Shown: positions 22,784 to 34,400 of the stretch, piece after piece
Layout: the number at the start of each line of letters is the position of its first letter
Position numbering within the stretch: the stretch's first letter is position 1
Source of the DNA: Cryptomeria japonica
Lineage: Eukaryota; Streptophyta; Pinopsida; Cupressales; Cupressaceae
Length of the DNA stretch: 64,000 nt
Reading direction: 5' to 3'
Assembly (NCBI RefSeq): GCF_030272615.1
Contig: NC_081414.1
Span: forward strand, 236,828,233 to 236,892,232
Position numbers and translations under genes: made by a program
Notes under the pieces: model-generated
What the model saw: only the letters and a program-made list of their open reading frames with translations
Databases searched by the model: none
What the model was told of the DNA's origin: nothing

Positions 22784-22885
22784 GCGCATACGCGCTGTTT
22801 ATAGGGAAACAAGCGCGTACGCGCTGCTTACACGATAAGTACCCCGTACGCACTTTTTAAACCATAAGTACCCCGTACGCGCTTT
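22784..22885. repeat. Element D subterminal motif cluster, outer right block
   Basis: Four motif copies in 100 bp: around 22785, 22812, 22847 and 22874. The second contains agcgcgtacgcgct, a perfect 14-bp palindrome. Two others share the lead ataagtaccccgtacgc. They pair with the left-end cluster at 10964-11165. Confidence 0.85.
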
Positions 22886-23701
22886 TGACTGTTTAGGCTT
22901 GAAAATAGGCCTGGATGACAAAGCTACGAATTGGAAGTTTGATTTCCCTCCATTTCTCTCATTTTTGACGTGTTTTATTTTGTCAACTTGGTTTATCGAC
23001 TTTGTCATCATCAGGTTTACACTTCATAAAGTGGATATTTCTAAAATTACCACCATATTTTCACCCATCTTCTTAGCTTTCTAACCATATAATTTATTTT
23101 CAATTTGAACAATAATAACATATTATTAATGAATTTCTTTTACTAGTGTCTCCATAGTTCTCACAGACAGGTGCACCATTTTTTGAATAACTTTTGATAT
23201 ACTTATCCAAATTTAAAAAAAATTATATATTATTGTAGTGCACTTGATTATTTACAATTTTAAAAAAAAATTGTATTTTTGATTTGTTTAGTGCAACTTA
23301 TGCTTTGCGCACGAACAGGTACCGAATTTTCAGGATGTGCTCGATTGGAAAAATCATAAAAAAAAAATACTCAACAAAAAATTACAAAAAAATACACATC
23401 TTCTAGTGCTCACTCTTAACTATCTTTCTGCCAAAGGATTTATCAAAATACTAAATCTAACTATGACTTTTTGATGCGCACGTTAGACACTATGCTATGT
23501 TTTTCAGAAAAAAAACAGGGTCAGTTTTTTCGTGCGCGAAGGATTTGACCCCCTTAATCTTATCCAATTTTGAAAAAGTTTAGTAGTTTGGAAACTAGAT
23601 TTAGAGTACTACAATATTTGTTCTTTGATTATATTCATATCTTGAGTGGATGACTTTCACATTTTGCCTCCAAGTTCAAGTTCACCTGATTTCAGAAAAA
23701 A
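22886..23701. other. Element D right subterminal region, no gene
   Basis: AT-rich, with no supported ORF. It contains short unusual phrases with cgcacga / gtgcgcgaag but no clear repeat array. It ends at the right TIR. Confidence 0.5.
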
Positions 23702-23751
23702 AGTGTCCACTTATACCCCCCTTTTTGACCACCATCTTTGTGCACTTACCC
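23702..23751 (-). repeat. Element D right terminal inverted repeat
   Basis: Agtgtccact (23702-23711), a 14-base gap containing a C run, then tgaccaccatctttgtgcac (23726-23745), and finally ttaccc. Both blocks are exact complements of the left end; the inner spacing differs by 10 bases. Confidence 0.9.
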
Positions 23752-23755
23752 AAAA

Positions 23756-24656
23756 AGAGGAAATGCAAGGTGAACTAAACATAGCTATGTCTGATAATGC
23801 AACCTCGATGGAATCTAATGTTACTATTTCCAAGGAACTTACTAAGTCAAAGGAGATACTTGCCAAATTCAATCAAAGTACTGCTAAGTTAGAGCAAAAT
23901 CTAGAATCGACAAAGCCAGTAAAGAATACCACTGGACTTGGTTTCTCTGGATATGAGGAAGGTGAGACCTCTGGAACAAAAGTTGAAGCATCAAAGAAGC
24001 AACCGACATCCAAAGGAAAAGGTAAGCAAAAATATAAACCTATTTGCTTTAATTGTCTCAAAGAAGGACATACTGCTAATGTGTGTAGAAGCAAGGCCTA
24101 CAACAATTTTCCTTACTTTCAAAACAATATGCCTAGATCCAATAGATTCAATGGAAACTGTTATGCATGCAACAAGTTTGGGCATAGAGCATTTGAATGT
24201 AGCTTAGTTTTGCACAACACTGGGAGATATCCTGCAAGAACTCAAGGAGTTATTCTAGAACTTCCTGTGAACTAGAATCCCAACTGGTACAATACCTATG
24301 ACCATCGGTCAGGTGGTTATCAAGGGACTACTAGTTGGAGAACAACTTGTTTGATCTGTCATGGTAGCAGTCACATTACTGCAACATGCAAAAGGAAGAA
24401 TGGAAGTATGAATAACGGACCATGGAGAACACCTGGAATGGTATGCTATCATTGCAACAAAATGGGACACACTGCCAGAACTTGCAGACTGAGGAAGAAC
24501 CTATCAGATGATATACCAATCAATCTAGAAGGGAAGATTGATGTTGAAACTGTTCAAACGGAAATGGATTAAACTTAGAAAAATAAATCAGAAGAAGTGT
24601 CACAGGATGAACCGGTTTTTGTACCTAGTGTAGAAGTCTCTGAACCGGCAAACTAA
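23756..24656 (+). pseudogene. Element B gag, C-terminal part with four zinc knuckles
   Basis: This continues the gag frame after D. It has a coiled coil (ISKELTKSKEILAKFNQS), the motif GLGFSGYEEGETSG, also seen in E as GLGFEKGESS and recalled from SIRE-type copia gags as GLGY, then a basic stretch. Zinc knuckles: CFNCLKEGHTANVC, CYACNKFGHRAFEC, a partial CHGSSHITATC and CYHCNKMGHTARTC, which bind element RNA. In-frame stops at about 24273 and 24570 break the frame, which otherwise ends at 24654-24656. No protease follows, so this is not a gag-pol protein. Confidence 0.85.
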
Positions 24657-25091
24657 GCTTCAGAAAAGCTTAGGGGGAACATATCGTTGAAATATTTTGA
24701 ACCCCCATTTTATATCAGTAAAGACCTTAACCGGTATATGTTACCTATTAGTCGGCAGAAGACGAATCGGTAAAAGGAAAAATTAGGGTTTGTGCCCTAA
24801 CGGTGATGCATTTATTATGATAGGTGAAAGTTTGTTTAAAAGGATTTTCAACGTCATTTTCACTTATCTATTTTCGAGAGAAAAAATTTCAAGAGCAGAG
24901 CGACAAAGAGCGATTCGTCTAGCGATTCAAAGTGAATTCAAAAATCTTGCAAAAGAATCCAAAGATCTTTTTCAATCTATTAGTGAAGAACACTAAGTGG
25001 TAATCTAGAAACCGAAGTGGTGTATTATAGGTGACATTGGCAAACCCTAAATTTTGGATTGTGAAGGTATTTCTTGAAATTATCTCTTATC
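24657..25091 (+). other. Element B region between gag and ORF2
   Basis: 435 bases with no supported gene. It starts agcttcagaaaagcttaggg. E has a comparable gap (61947-62351). Whether the second protein is made by re-initiation, a subgenomic RNA or splicing cannot be told from the sequence. Confidence 0.5.
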
Positions 25092-28000
25092 ATGGCTTCT
25101 ACATCACACTCTAGTTCTAGTGCACTTGTAGATTCAGTCGAATTTCTTCAAAAGAAAATGAAATATAATGCCCTATCCCAAATACCCGTCAGAGTTATTG
25201 TTGAGGGAGATGTTTTAGGGTATATAGACTACAAATTGGAAGACCTAGGATCCCTAGTGATTCATTCCCAGCTAAGTCTGTTCTATGGGGATGACAAGAA
25301 GATCAAACCTGAGTATAGTGTCCTTGAGAAGATGAAACTCCACAATGCGGTGTACTTTCTGGAAGAGTTCACAGAAGAACATATATGCATCATCCTCAGC
25401 AGAGTACATGGTGATAAGATGTATCTCGAGTGGATGCATGACATCACACTGGAAGTAATTCATGTCGTCACCAGTTTCTGCAATATTGGAGAGGTACCAG
25501 CTCTACGGAAGGTCACCAAAACTGAAATGACAAAGCTCACCGGTTCTATGAGTGACCGACGGGCGATGACCGTCAACATCATTAAAGATGATCTAGTGAA
25601 ATATGCTTGCATGGTGATTGGTTACCGAATATTTTATGCCAGCAGAATGAATTTTGTCCCTACTGCTGCAATAAATGTTTCTTACAGAATTATCAAGGAA
25701 GACACTACATTTGACCTATGTACCTGTCTACAGAAGCAATTGTTGTTGAACCTGAAGTTCATCAAACAAGACAATTCTTTAAGGTTTAGGTTTGGCCAAC
25801 TTCTGGTTGGCTTATTCTTCTACTTTCAAGGTTATTTCCCTGGAGTAGGTGATGTTCAAAGGTCTACTGACCTACTGGTTTCCACACAAATCAAGGAGAG
25901 TCTACAAGTAATGGGAACTGGATATCCTGAGGTTCTAAACAAGTATTTTAATAAATTCAAGCGGAAAATGAACCAGAGAATGAGGATATCTGATGATATT
26001 GTGAAGGAATATGAAGATGACATCTTCTTCACAATAAGGATAGATGAATGCATAATGGAAGCGATGGAACTGAGAAACGAAGCAGTTGAACCTATGGGGT
26101 ATGAAGTGGTGAATGACCTATTGATCGAGTATGCCTCTACCCTACTTGCCTTACCACTAGATGCAAAGAAAAAGAGAACCGGTACCTACACGAAAAGGGT
26201 CACACCGGTTGAAGAACCAAAAGAGAAAAAGGGCAAGGCAGTGCCATTGGTATCTGCACCGATTACCTCTTCCAGTTCGAAAGTGACTAAGCGGTCACCA
26301 GCTAAGAAGAAACCTTAGAGTATTTCGACTAAAGTCTTTGAGAGGAAGCAGAAAACCAAAACCAACTCACCGAAGTCAAAGGACACTGAACCGGAAATTC
26401 AAACAAAGAAGACAAGGCAATCAAGCAAGAAGGCAAAGTCTACTAGTAATGTTCCTGCAACTTTAGCACCGGTAAATATAGATATTTCCTCTTATAAGAC
26501 AATGACACATTGTCAGAGGACTCTAAAGAATATTAAGAGGAAAGTGTTTGATGATTTACTTAAATATTTTGATGATTTCACTGATAGTGAGAAAGAAGAA
26601 GTAGAACAGAAAGTCATTAAATATTTATGTGTTAATGACCAATCACCATCAAATATTAAATCAGTTACTCCAGATTCTTTGTATAATTCTTTAGATAATA
26701 AATGGCACATTGCCATTGAAAAGGAACAGGAGATCAAGGAGAAAATTTTTGCACAATACTTTCCTGATGCTTCTAATTCAGAATTATTTGAGATAATGGA
26801 TAAGAACAAAGGTATCTTTTTCATGAGAAGGAGAAGACTCGAGCTACTAGAAGGAAAAGCTTCTAAAGTGGAAAAGGACGCACATAAACATGTAAAAATT
26901 GTTGTCAATATGCACCGAGTATCTGAAGCCAATAAGAAGGTTGAACAAGAACCTGACAGGTATCATCAGGCAAACTGAATCAGGCATTTGACAGTGAAGG
27001 TGAAAGAGTGACAGAACAAATTGATCCTATTGATGTGGATGCATTAGATATTGAGGATGACACTCCTGACAAGAACAAACGGAGAAAGAGCAAGAAGAAA
27101 AAGCAAGGCAGGAAGAAAACAAGAGAAAAGAGGAAGAGAAAAAGAAAGAGGAAGAGAAGAGAAAAGAGGTAGAGAAGAAGAAAGAGGAGGAGAAGTGGAA
27201 AGAAGAGGAGAAGAAGAAATAAGAGGAGAAGAAGAAAGAAGCGGAGAAGAGGAAAGAAGAGGAGAAGAGAAAAGAAGAGCATAAGAGGAAAGAAGATGAG
27301 AAGAGGAAAGAAGAAGACAAGAAGAAAGAAGAAGACAAGAGGAAGGAAGAAGAAAGGAAGAAGGAGGAAGAGAATAAAAGGCAGGAAGAGGACAAGAAGA
27401 AAGAAGAAATGGAGAAGACACAAGAAGAGAAGCAAAAGAAGAAAGAAGAGGATAAGAAAAAAGCAGAAGAGGAGAAGGAAGCAGAGAAGAAAAAAAACAA
27501 GCAGAGACTCCTACGGCAACCGGTGATTAAACCAAACAGGTTGATACCACCAGTCCTATTGATCTTCAATCAGCAGATGAGTCTGAGCTGCTACGAGGCA
27601 TCAAACTTGCACAAGAGAGACTGGAAGAATTACGAAGGAAGAAGGAACAAGATGTCATACAAACTACGATTGACACCCTTACTAGTCTAATTCCCGGTAC
27701 CAACCTCCCCACTACCGATTCCTCTCTATCCAATCTCAAACTTCTTTGTACCGTAGTGGAGGACCAGATACAATGCTTGGAAGATGTTGTTGAAGCAACT
27801 GCAAAGAAGAACCATGAAAAGGCACTCAATACTGCCTTAGTCAAGCAAATGAATGAACTGCGGACACAACTACTGAAGCAGCAGAATGATATCAGTGTTG
27901 CTATGGGTGAAGGTACCTTACTGTTGAGTAAAATCTGCCAACCCCATCTATTTTGTGATGATGTGCTTAACCAGAAAGCTAAACTCCAATCGAAATTACA

Positions 28001-28367
28001 GGCTTATATCAGCAATTTCAAGATGCCATATGATTCATTCACTACATATGGGAAAACCGTTCATCATTATCAACATCAGACTGCCAAGATGGACTCAGAG
28101 ATCAGCAATCGGACTAAAGATTTGCAAGAGCTTCAACTGCTCCTATTGCCAAGACTATAGATTCTTCAGAAATGTTTTCTCAGCCTAGAAGCTATCACAG
28201 TAACTCAAGAGATGAGTACCATTGATGCAATGGAAGAATTGGTATTCCAGATGAAGACTGAAAGTGAGGTTGCTACCTCATTACTTGAGTCATGGACATT
28301 GGCCATGAAAACTTTTATGCAGGACTTTAAATCTTTTTTTAAGAAATTTCATTCCTTATTGTCATGA
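25092..28367 (+). pseudogene. Element B ORF2: novel conserved protein replacing pol
   Basis: I do not recognise this protein. The frame starts MASTSHSSSSALVDSVEFLQ at 25092. Residues ~1-350 form a globular region (KYACMVIGYRIFYASRMNFV, FRFGQLLVGLFFYFQGYFPG, EPMGYEV) that is clearly repeated in element E. A Lys/Ser-rich linker follows. An in-frame TAG at 26316 interrupts it, yet the same frame continues to 26975 with FDDLLKYFDDFTDSEKEEVE. After a frameshift comes a long Lys/Glu repeat (about 27080-27500), then a second coiled-coil region (QIQCLEDVVEATAKKNHEK) and a tail ending KFHSLLS and stop at 28365. Intact, it would be about 1,090 residues. There are no enzyme motifs. A structural, RNA-binding or particle role is only a guess. 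Confidence 0.7.
27080..27500 (+). repeat. Lys/Glu-coding purine repeat within ORF2
   Basis: Repeats of gaagaggagaagaagaaa encode EEKKKEEEKRK-type sequence in the sense frame, predicted as a long charged single alpha-helix or coiled coil. The frame slips several times inside the repeat. Antisense ORFs rich in Ser/Phe/Leu are shadows. Confidence 0.8.
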
Positions 28368-28657
28368 ACATTTACTCTACTTTTATTGTATAAGCAAAAA
28401 GGGGTTATTTTGCATTACTATGTCACTGTTGGCAAAGGGGGAGTAGTGTACATTAAAATTTTGGTGAATGTTACCATTTCATGTATACTTTCATGTTACC
28501 ATTTTGGGAAGTAGTGTACATTGTAATTTCTACAAAAGAGATAGTGTATATGCTTAAGGGGAGTAATTTTGATTGTAGCATCATTTTGTTATTATTGTAA
28601 AAACAGTTAGATGTCAGAATTTTCCTAAGTGTTGCCATCAATGCCAAAGGGGGAGAT
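28368..28657 (+). promoter_or_regulatory. Element B 3' leader with repeated polypurine tracts
   Basis: Three purine runs occur: caaagggggagtag (28433-28446), taaggggagtaa (about 28555) and caaagggggagat (28645-28657). The last abuts the 3' LTR and should be the plus-strand primer. The first is nearly the same sequence about 210 bases upstream. Confidence 0.75.
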
Positions 28658-29818
28658 TTTTGGCATTTTGATGATGTTTTGATTGTCATTGATGGACACA
28701 CACTTTCTTGATGTATGAGTTATGGTCAACCGGTAATTGCTCCAACTGGTGTTATGTATTATTGAATGTATAGTCTTTAGACTATCGGTATTTTGCAGAA
28801 GATGTTACTAGTCACAAATTGACTGAAGAGCTTTAGTAGTACGAGGATCCCAAGCGGTACGAGGAGCTCAAGCGATACAAAGGAACCAAGCGGTAGTTAA
28901 CTTTTGATTGAAACACTATGATCTACCGGTCTTCATTTTTGACAACCGGTAATCGGTATTACTCTGTGATGAGTTACCAACTGGTATTATTGTAATGTGT
29001 GATGAGTTATCATCCACCAACACTTTGGCGGTGATTTTGTGTCGTGTTACCAAACGTGTCTAGATGCACTGAACCTAGGAACCTGTAGTCTAATCCTATT
29101 GGACCAACATTAAATCAGATTCCTTTATAAGGACATCATGTCTAGGGTTTGTATGTGTGATAGAAAAGGTTATGTGCGATCATTGAAGAGAAGATTAAGT
29201 ATGTGTGAAGAGATAGAGTGTGGAGATATTGAAGACTGAAGTAATGTTGAAATGCATTAACAAGGAGTTGTCAAGGATCTAATTAAGCAGACTGTGATAT
29301 TAGCTAGACTCACTTGTTGATTACTCACATCTTCGACAAGTCTAAAACCCTTAATCGGGTAGGCCCAGCAAAGCCTTTTGTAAATCCTCTAACAAGGTGG
29401 TTCACAACTGTGGATATGAAATCCTTTCACAAGGTAGTTTTTAACAGGACTTACAGAAATCCTTTAACAAGGTAGTCTTTAACAAGACTTATCTCCTAAC
29501 AGAGATCTAGATTCCTAACAAGATCTGTTCTGGTGAAGAACATTATATGACCTTAACCAGTTTGGTTTCTATTCTACAGATAGTTACTTGTGAGTTTCTT
29601 CTCACCATGGTTTTTCCCATTTGGGTTTCCACGTAAAATATCTTGTGTTATGGTGATTGTGCTCTTGTGGGTGAATGATTTGTTTGCTATTTGGTTTGCA
29701 TTTATCTTAACCGGTTTATTAGTGAATCTGTTCTACCGGTTATCTGCTAAATTGTTTAAAAAGTTTGTTTGCATTATTTTTTGGTATACTAATTCACCCC
29801 CCCTCTTAGTATTCATCA
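28658..29818 (+). repeat. Element B 3' LTR
   Basis: 1,161 bp, matching 9307-10472 with point changes and two small indels. It begins ttttggcatt where the 5' copy has tgttggcatt, so the terminal TG has decayed to TT. It ends ttagtattcatca, followed by the target duplication gaagt. Confidence 0.92.
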
Positions 29819-29823
29819 GAAGT

Positions 29824-30356
29824 ATCTATCAATGTGCTCATACCATGCTCTAGGAGCCTGCTTGAGTCCATACAGGGCTCTCTTCAATCTACACACATGG
29901 GTTTCATTGTTGTGTGCTACAAATCCCTCTGGTTGTTCTATGTATACCTCCTCTTTCAATTCACCATTAAGAAACATTGTCTTGACATCCATTTGATGGA
30001 TCTACCATCCCATCTGTGTTGTAAGTGAGATCATGATTCATATAGACGTATACCTAGCCACTGGAGTGAATGTCTCCTCATAGTCTATTCCCTCCATCTG
30101 AGAGAACCCCTTAGCCACAAACCTTGGCTTGTATTTCTTGATGCTACCATCAGCACCATGTTTGATCTTATAGATCTAGCATGATCCAACCACTACCCTA
30201 TATGTTGGTCTAGGCACAACCTCCCACACATTGTTCTGCACTATTGAGGTATATTCCTCAACCATCTCATATCGCCACACCTACTATTGTGCGTCTTCCT
30301 AGTAGTTGAAAGGCTTGCTATCTACTAACTGACTAACTAATGCCACATAGTCATTA
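29824..30356 (-). pseudogene. Element A pol fragment: N-terminal half of RT
   Basis: The minus strand encodes the start of the copia RT: EEYTSIVQNNVWEVVPRPTY, then SIKKYKPRFVAKGFSQMEG, IDYEETFTPVAR, and [14 protein letters not shown] at the B boundary. Several stops and at least one frame change interrupt it. It is separated from its second half (8264-9306) by B and from the integrase (37097 onward) by C. Confidence 0.85.
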
Positions 30357-31419
30357 TGTTTGTATTTTGGTATGGTTTTGTCATTGATGTCAACACCTAC
30401 TAAAACACTAGCACTTTGGAGATCCAGCAACATTCACTGGAAAGCAAGTAACTATTGCACAGTTACTGGTATATGGTACACCAACAGGATATAATGATCA
30501 CCAGCACTTGGAAAGATATGGAAAACACTTGGTAATATCGAAGACATCGTGTGGACATCATGTCTTAATAAATTAATCATTGGTATATTCATATTTGCAT
30601 ATTTGCTTTTACCGGCAAATAGGTCCAAGGTTATCCAGGGTTACACTGGCAGGTTTATCTTTTCCAGATCAACATGGCACGCTATGAAGATGATTAATTA
30701 TTGTTGTAAATGCATTAAGCCAACATGTTCAATCGGTTATTGCATCGGATATTATATTGTTTGTAAAATGTTTTTATTGTAATATCTTGTAGAGCCGACC
30801 TACTAAAATTGGTCTTAGGTTATGGTATAAATGTAAGATCTTATTTGTAAGATCAAGTGTGGAATGCAAAAAATAATTGTGTGAAGGTATATGCGAGATT
30901 AAGCAGAGCTACACACACAGACATCATTTGAAGGTGAAGCTAGGTTTTCTTAAAATCATATTAGTATTACACCGGTATTGAATCCAGCATATGAAGATGC
31001 TATTTTGAGCAGTACATTCTTATTGGATTTAACCATCCAATTGTAGTCAATGTGACTCCCATTTTGTGATTGAGCAGTGAGCTCTACGTTGTTGGCCTTT
31101 TTGCATGTGCAGACCCATTTATGTACACTTACTATCTGCAGTAGTATCATCTGATTGTGGGTAAGGTTTCCCACCGTGGTGTTTCCCCTTATAGGGTTTC
31201 CATGTACAAATATTGGTGTTATGTGTTGTGGATGACTTTGTGTTTATGTTTCATGCACTAATCTTTACCAGTATAGCAATTAACTGTTAAAATTGTCTAC
31301 CGGCATACTTAACTGGTTTACCGGTATTAAGCATTAAGTTGGTGAAGTTGTTTTTGGTTTGAATTTATTTGATAACTGATTCACCCCCCCCCCCTCTCAG
31401 TTGTCCCCGAGACCTAACA
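30357..31419 (+). repeat. Element C 5' LTR
   Basis: Starts tgtttgtattttggtatgg and ends gagacctaaca, 1,063 bp. A C-homopolymer precedes the end, as in B. It contains gtggtgtttccccttatagg and ggtttccatgtacaaat, the hairpin-like motif also present in B and E. Confidence 0.93.
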
Positions 31420-31433
31420 ATTGGTATCAGAGC
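31420..31433 (+). promoter_or_regulatory. Element C primer binding site
   Basis: Attggtatcagagc directly after the LTR is complementary to the 3' end of initiator methionine tRNA. Confidence 0.9.
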
Positions 31434-31475
31434 TTAGTCCTCTTTTGCAGAAGTTTAACAACTTGAGGAGACCCA

Positions 31476-34400
31476 ATGTCTACTAACTATTTCAAGAAGG
31501 ATAGTCCTAAACTTGATGGAACCAACTATGGCATATGGAAGATTAGAATGGAGACACATCTAAATTGCATTGGAAAGGACATCTGGGATGTTACAAAGAA
31601 TGGTTATATTGTTGTTGTACCAAGTCAGCCTACTCCAACTAACTTGACAAAAGATGAGGAAAATGATTGTAAAGCAAGAGAAGCACTTTTGAGCGCATTA
31701 TCAGATCAACAAATCATGGGACTATCAGATAGGTCTACTACTAAAGCTATTTGGGATCATTTGGAAACACTGAATGAAGGAGATTCCACAATCAAAATTG
31801 CAAAACTTAAAAGATTCCGGGTCAAGTATGAACATCTGAAAATGGAAGAAGATGAAAGGATTTCTGCTTTTATGGAAAGAGTAAATGAAATTGTTTTGGG
31901 TATTAAATGTTGTGGAGGAACCTTAAGTGAGGATGAAATTGTTTCAAAAGTTTTAAGAGGATTGCCACCGGCATATAAAATGAAGGTTACTGCTATAAAT
32001 GAGTTAATGTCTAATACATCAGTAACTAGGGATACATTGATTGGGAAACTTTCAGCTTTTGAAATTGAGGAATTTGGTCATGTTGCTACTATTAAGATAG
32101 ATTTGGCCTTTAAAGCATCAACATCATCTGCTCCATCATTTGACAAATCTGATTGGAAAGCCTTTTATGCAAGAGAACTTAAAGAAAGTAGGAAAGAAAA
32201 TGAAGAACTTGAAGCACTATTTGCAAGGAAAATGCCTAAAGGTCCAGTTGGAAGTAAGTATGAAGGTAAATCACCCTTTAAATGTTTTAACTACAATAAG
32301 ATTGGTCATATGGCTTCGAGATGCCCTGATAGACATGCTAGACTAAGAGAAGAAGATAGAAGAACATACAAGCCTAACCCTGAATATCAGAGATACAGAT
32401 TTAAGAAGAATAAAGACAAATCTTGTTACATTGCTGATGAAGGTGTGACTGATGATTCTGATGAGGATCCGATAGACAATGGATGGGTTTTTGTTGCTAT
32501 AACAGAAGATCAACTGGCACCTACTGCTCAACCGGTAGTACAGGCCCTGGCAGCTAAAGTTGAAGTAAAGGATGAATGGATCATTGATTGAGGATGCTCA
32601 CATCATATGACAGGAGACAAAGGTAAATTCTTGAACTTTCAAGAATACAATGGAGGCTTAGTGAGATTTGGAGATGACAAAGCTTGTTCAATCAAAGGTA
32701 AGGGTTCAATATCTCTTGATGGTAAGCATAACACTGACAATGTTCACTATGTTGAAGGATTAAAGCATAATCTTTTGAGTGTTGGTCAATTAGTTGAGAA
32801 AGGATTTCAGTTACAATTTAAGAATGGAATATGCAAAATCATGAATAGAACTAGTTTGGAAATTGCAACCGGTAATTAGACTAGAGATAATATCTTTCAT
32901 TTGAATAACAATGAAAAGACATGCTTAATTGCACATATAGATGAAAGTTGGTTATGGCATAAGACACTCTATCATGTAAACTTTGATTGCATGGTAAAGA
33001 TCAGTACTACTAAGGCAGTTAGAGATTTGCCTAAAATTGTCAAACCTCATAATACAATATGTAAGGAATGTCAATTTGGAAAACAAGTTAGAGCTAGTTT
33101 CAAAAGTATTCCAAAAAAATCCAATAATGCTCTTGATTTGATTCACACTGATTTATGTGGTCCAGCTAGAACTAAAAGCTTACAAGGTGATAGATATTTC
33201 ATGCTAATCATTGATGACTATTCCAGAATGTGTTGGGTTACTTTTCTCAGAGAAAAATCAAAAGCACTTGGAAAGTTCAAACTATTCAAAGCAATGGTAG
33301 AAAATGAAACTGGTAAGAAAATAAAATGTTTAAGATCAGATCAAGGAGGAGAATTCACATCTAAGGAATTTAATACATTCTGTGAAGTGAATGGAATCAG
33401 AAGATAGCTATCAGTACCTCAGACACCACACCAGAATGGAGTTGTTGAAAGGAAAAATAGAACTATCTTGGATGCAGCAAGAAGTATGTTATCAGAAGCA
33501 AACCTACCACATGTGTATTGGAGAGAAGAAGTCAACACAACGGTCTATACATTCAACAAAGTTCCAATCAAAGGTGAAATCGGTAAGACCCCTCATGAAC
33601 TATGGTTTGGTAATACTCCTACTCTTAAGTATTTCAGAATCTTTGGAAGTAAATGTTATATCAGAAGAGATGAAGGTATCGGAAAATTTGATCCTATAAG
33701 TGATGAAGGAATATTTATTGGTTATTCATATAAGAGCAAAGCATGTAGATGTTTTAACAAAAGATTGCAGAAAATTGTTGAGAGTACAAATGTAAATATT
33801 GATGAACAATTTAGAGGAACTTCAAGGTATATAGACTCTGAACCGGCAACAGAAATTTTGACAAATGAACCTACACTAAATCCACCAGTACAGAATGAAG
33901 ATCCATCTACCCTGGTACCATCTGAGGATTCCATAGTAATTGAAGAACAACAACAAACAAAGACACCCCGGTATGTAAGATTCAATCATTTTGAAGATCA
34001 GATAATTGGAAACAAGTTTAAAGGAGTTATGACAAGAGGAAGATTGGCAAATGAAGAGGTATGTCTTATTTCTCAAATTGAACCATCATCTGTTAATGAA
34101 GCATGTGAAGATAAATTTTGGATTAAAGCTATGGAAGAAGAATTAGAACAAATTGAGAAAAACAACACTTGGACATTAGTTCCCCGGCCTAAAGATAAAA
34201 ATATAATTGGAACCAAATAGGTATTTAGAAACAAACTTAATGAAGATGGTAAGGTTGTCAGAAATAAAGCAAGACTAGTGTGTAAGGGATATTCTCATAA
34301 AGGAGGAGTTGATTACAATGAAACCTTTGCACCGGTAGCTAGAATTGAGGTAGTTAGATTATTCTTGGCTTTTGTAGCACACAAGAACTACAAAGTTTAT

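Larger units (their letters stand above)
10897..23751. mobile_element. Element D: large DNA transposon, Sola-like, inserted in B's gag
   Basis: D is 12,855 bp and begins ggg and ends ccc. Six bases in from each end is a perfect 20-bp inverted repeat (gtgcacaaagatggtggtca at 10903-10922; complement at 23726-23745). A second perfect 10-bp block (agtggacact, 10927-10936 and 23702-23711) lies further in, at slightly different spacing. Flanking aaaa at 10893-10896 and 23752-23755 is a 4-bp duplication; removing one copy restores B's gag frame. Inside are a minus-strand transposase-like gene, a convergent plus-strand gene and clusters of subterminal motifs. Sola transposons are recalled to have 4-bp duplications and D-D-D transposases, so that superfamily is my best inference. 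Confidence 0.85.
9307..29818 (+). mobile_element. Element B: non-autonomous LTR retrotransposon with gag and a novel ORF2, no pol
   Basis: B is bounded by LTRs at 9307-10472 and 28658-29818, with a 5-bp target duplication caagt/gaagt (9302-9306, 29819-29823, one mismatch). It sits inside A's RT: removing it rejoins the minus-strand RT reading ...HIDRY to LQGMGF. A primer site ttggtatcagagcc follows the left LTR and a purine tract aaagggggaga precedes the right LTR. Without nested transposon D it is about 7.65 kb. It encodes a coiled-coil/zinc-knuckle gag and a long second ORF, but I see no protease, integrase, RT or RNase H. This fits the gag-only non-autonomous class called TR-GAG, with an extra ORF. 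Confidence 0.9.

Noticed and set aside
10897-23751. Assignment of D to hAT, Mutator, CACTA, PIF or Helitron
   Set aside because: A 4-bp duplication, termini starting ggg, and a D-D-D core with HGKG-DG do not fit those groups, and the perfect TIRs exclude a Helitron.
26980-27569. Minus-strand Phe/Leu/Ser-rich ORFs that look like membrane proteins
   Set aside because: They are the antisense of the Lys/Glu-coding repeat in B ORF2.
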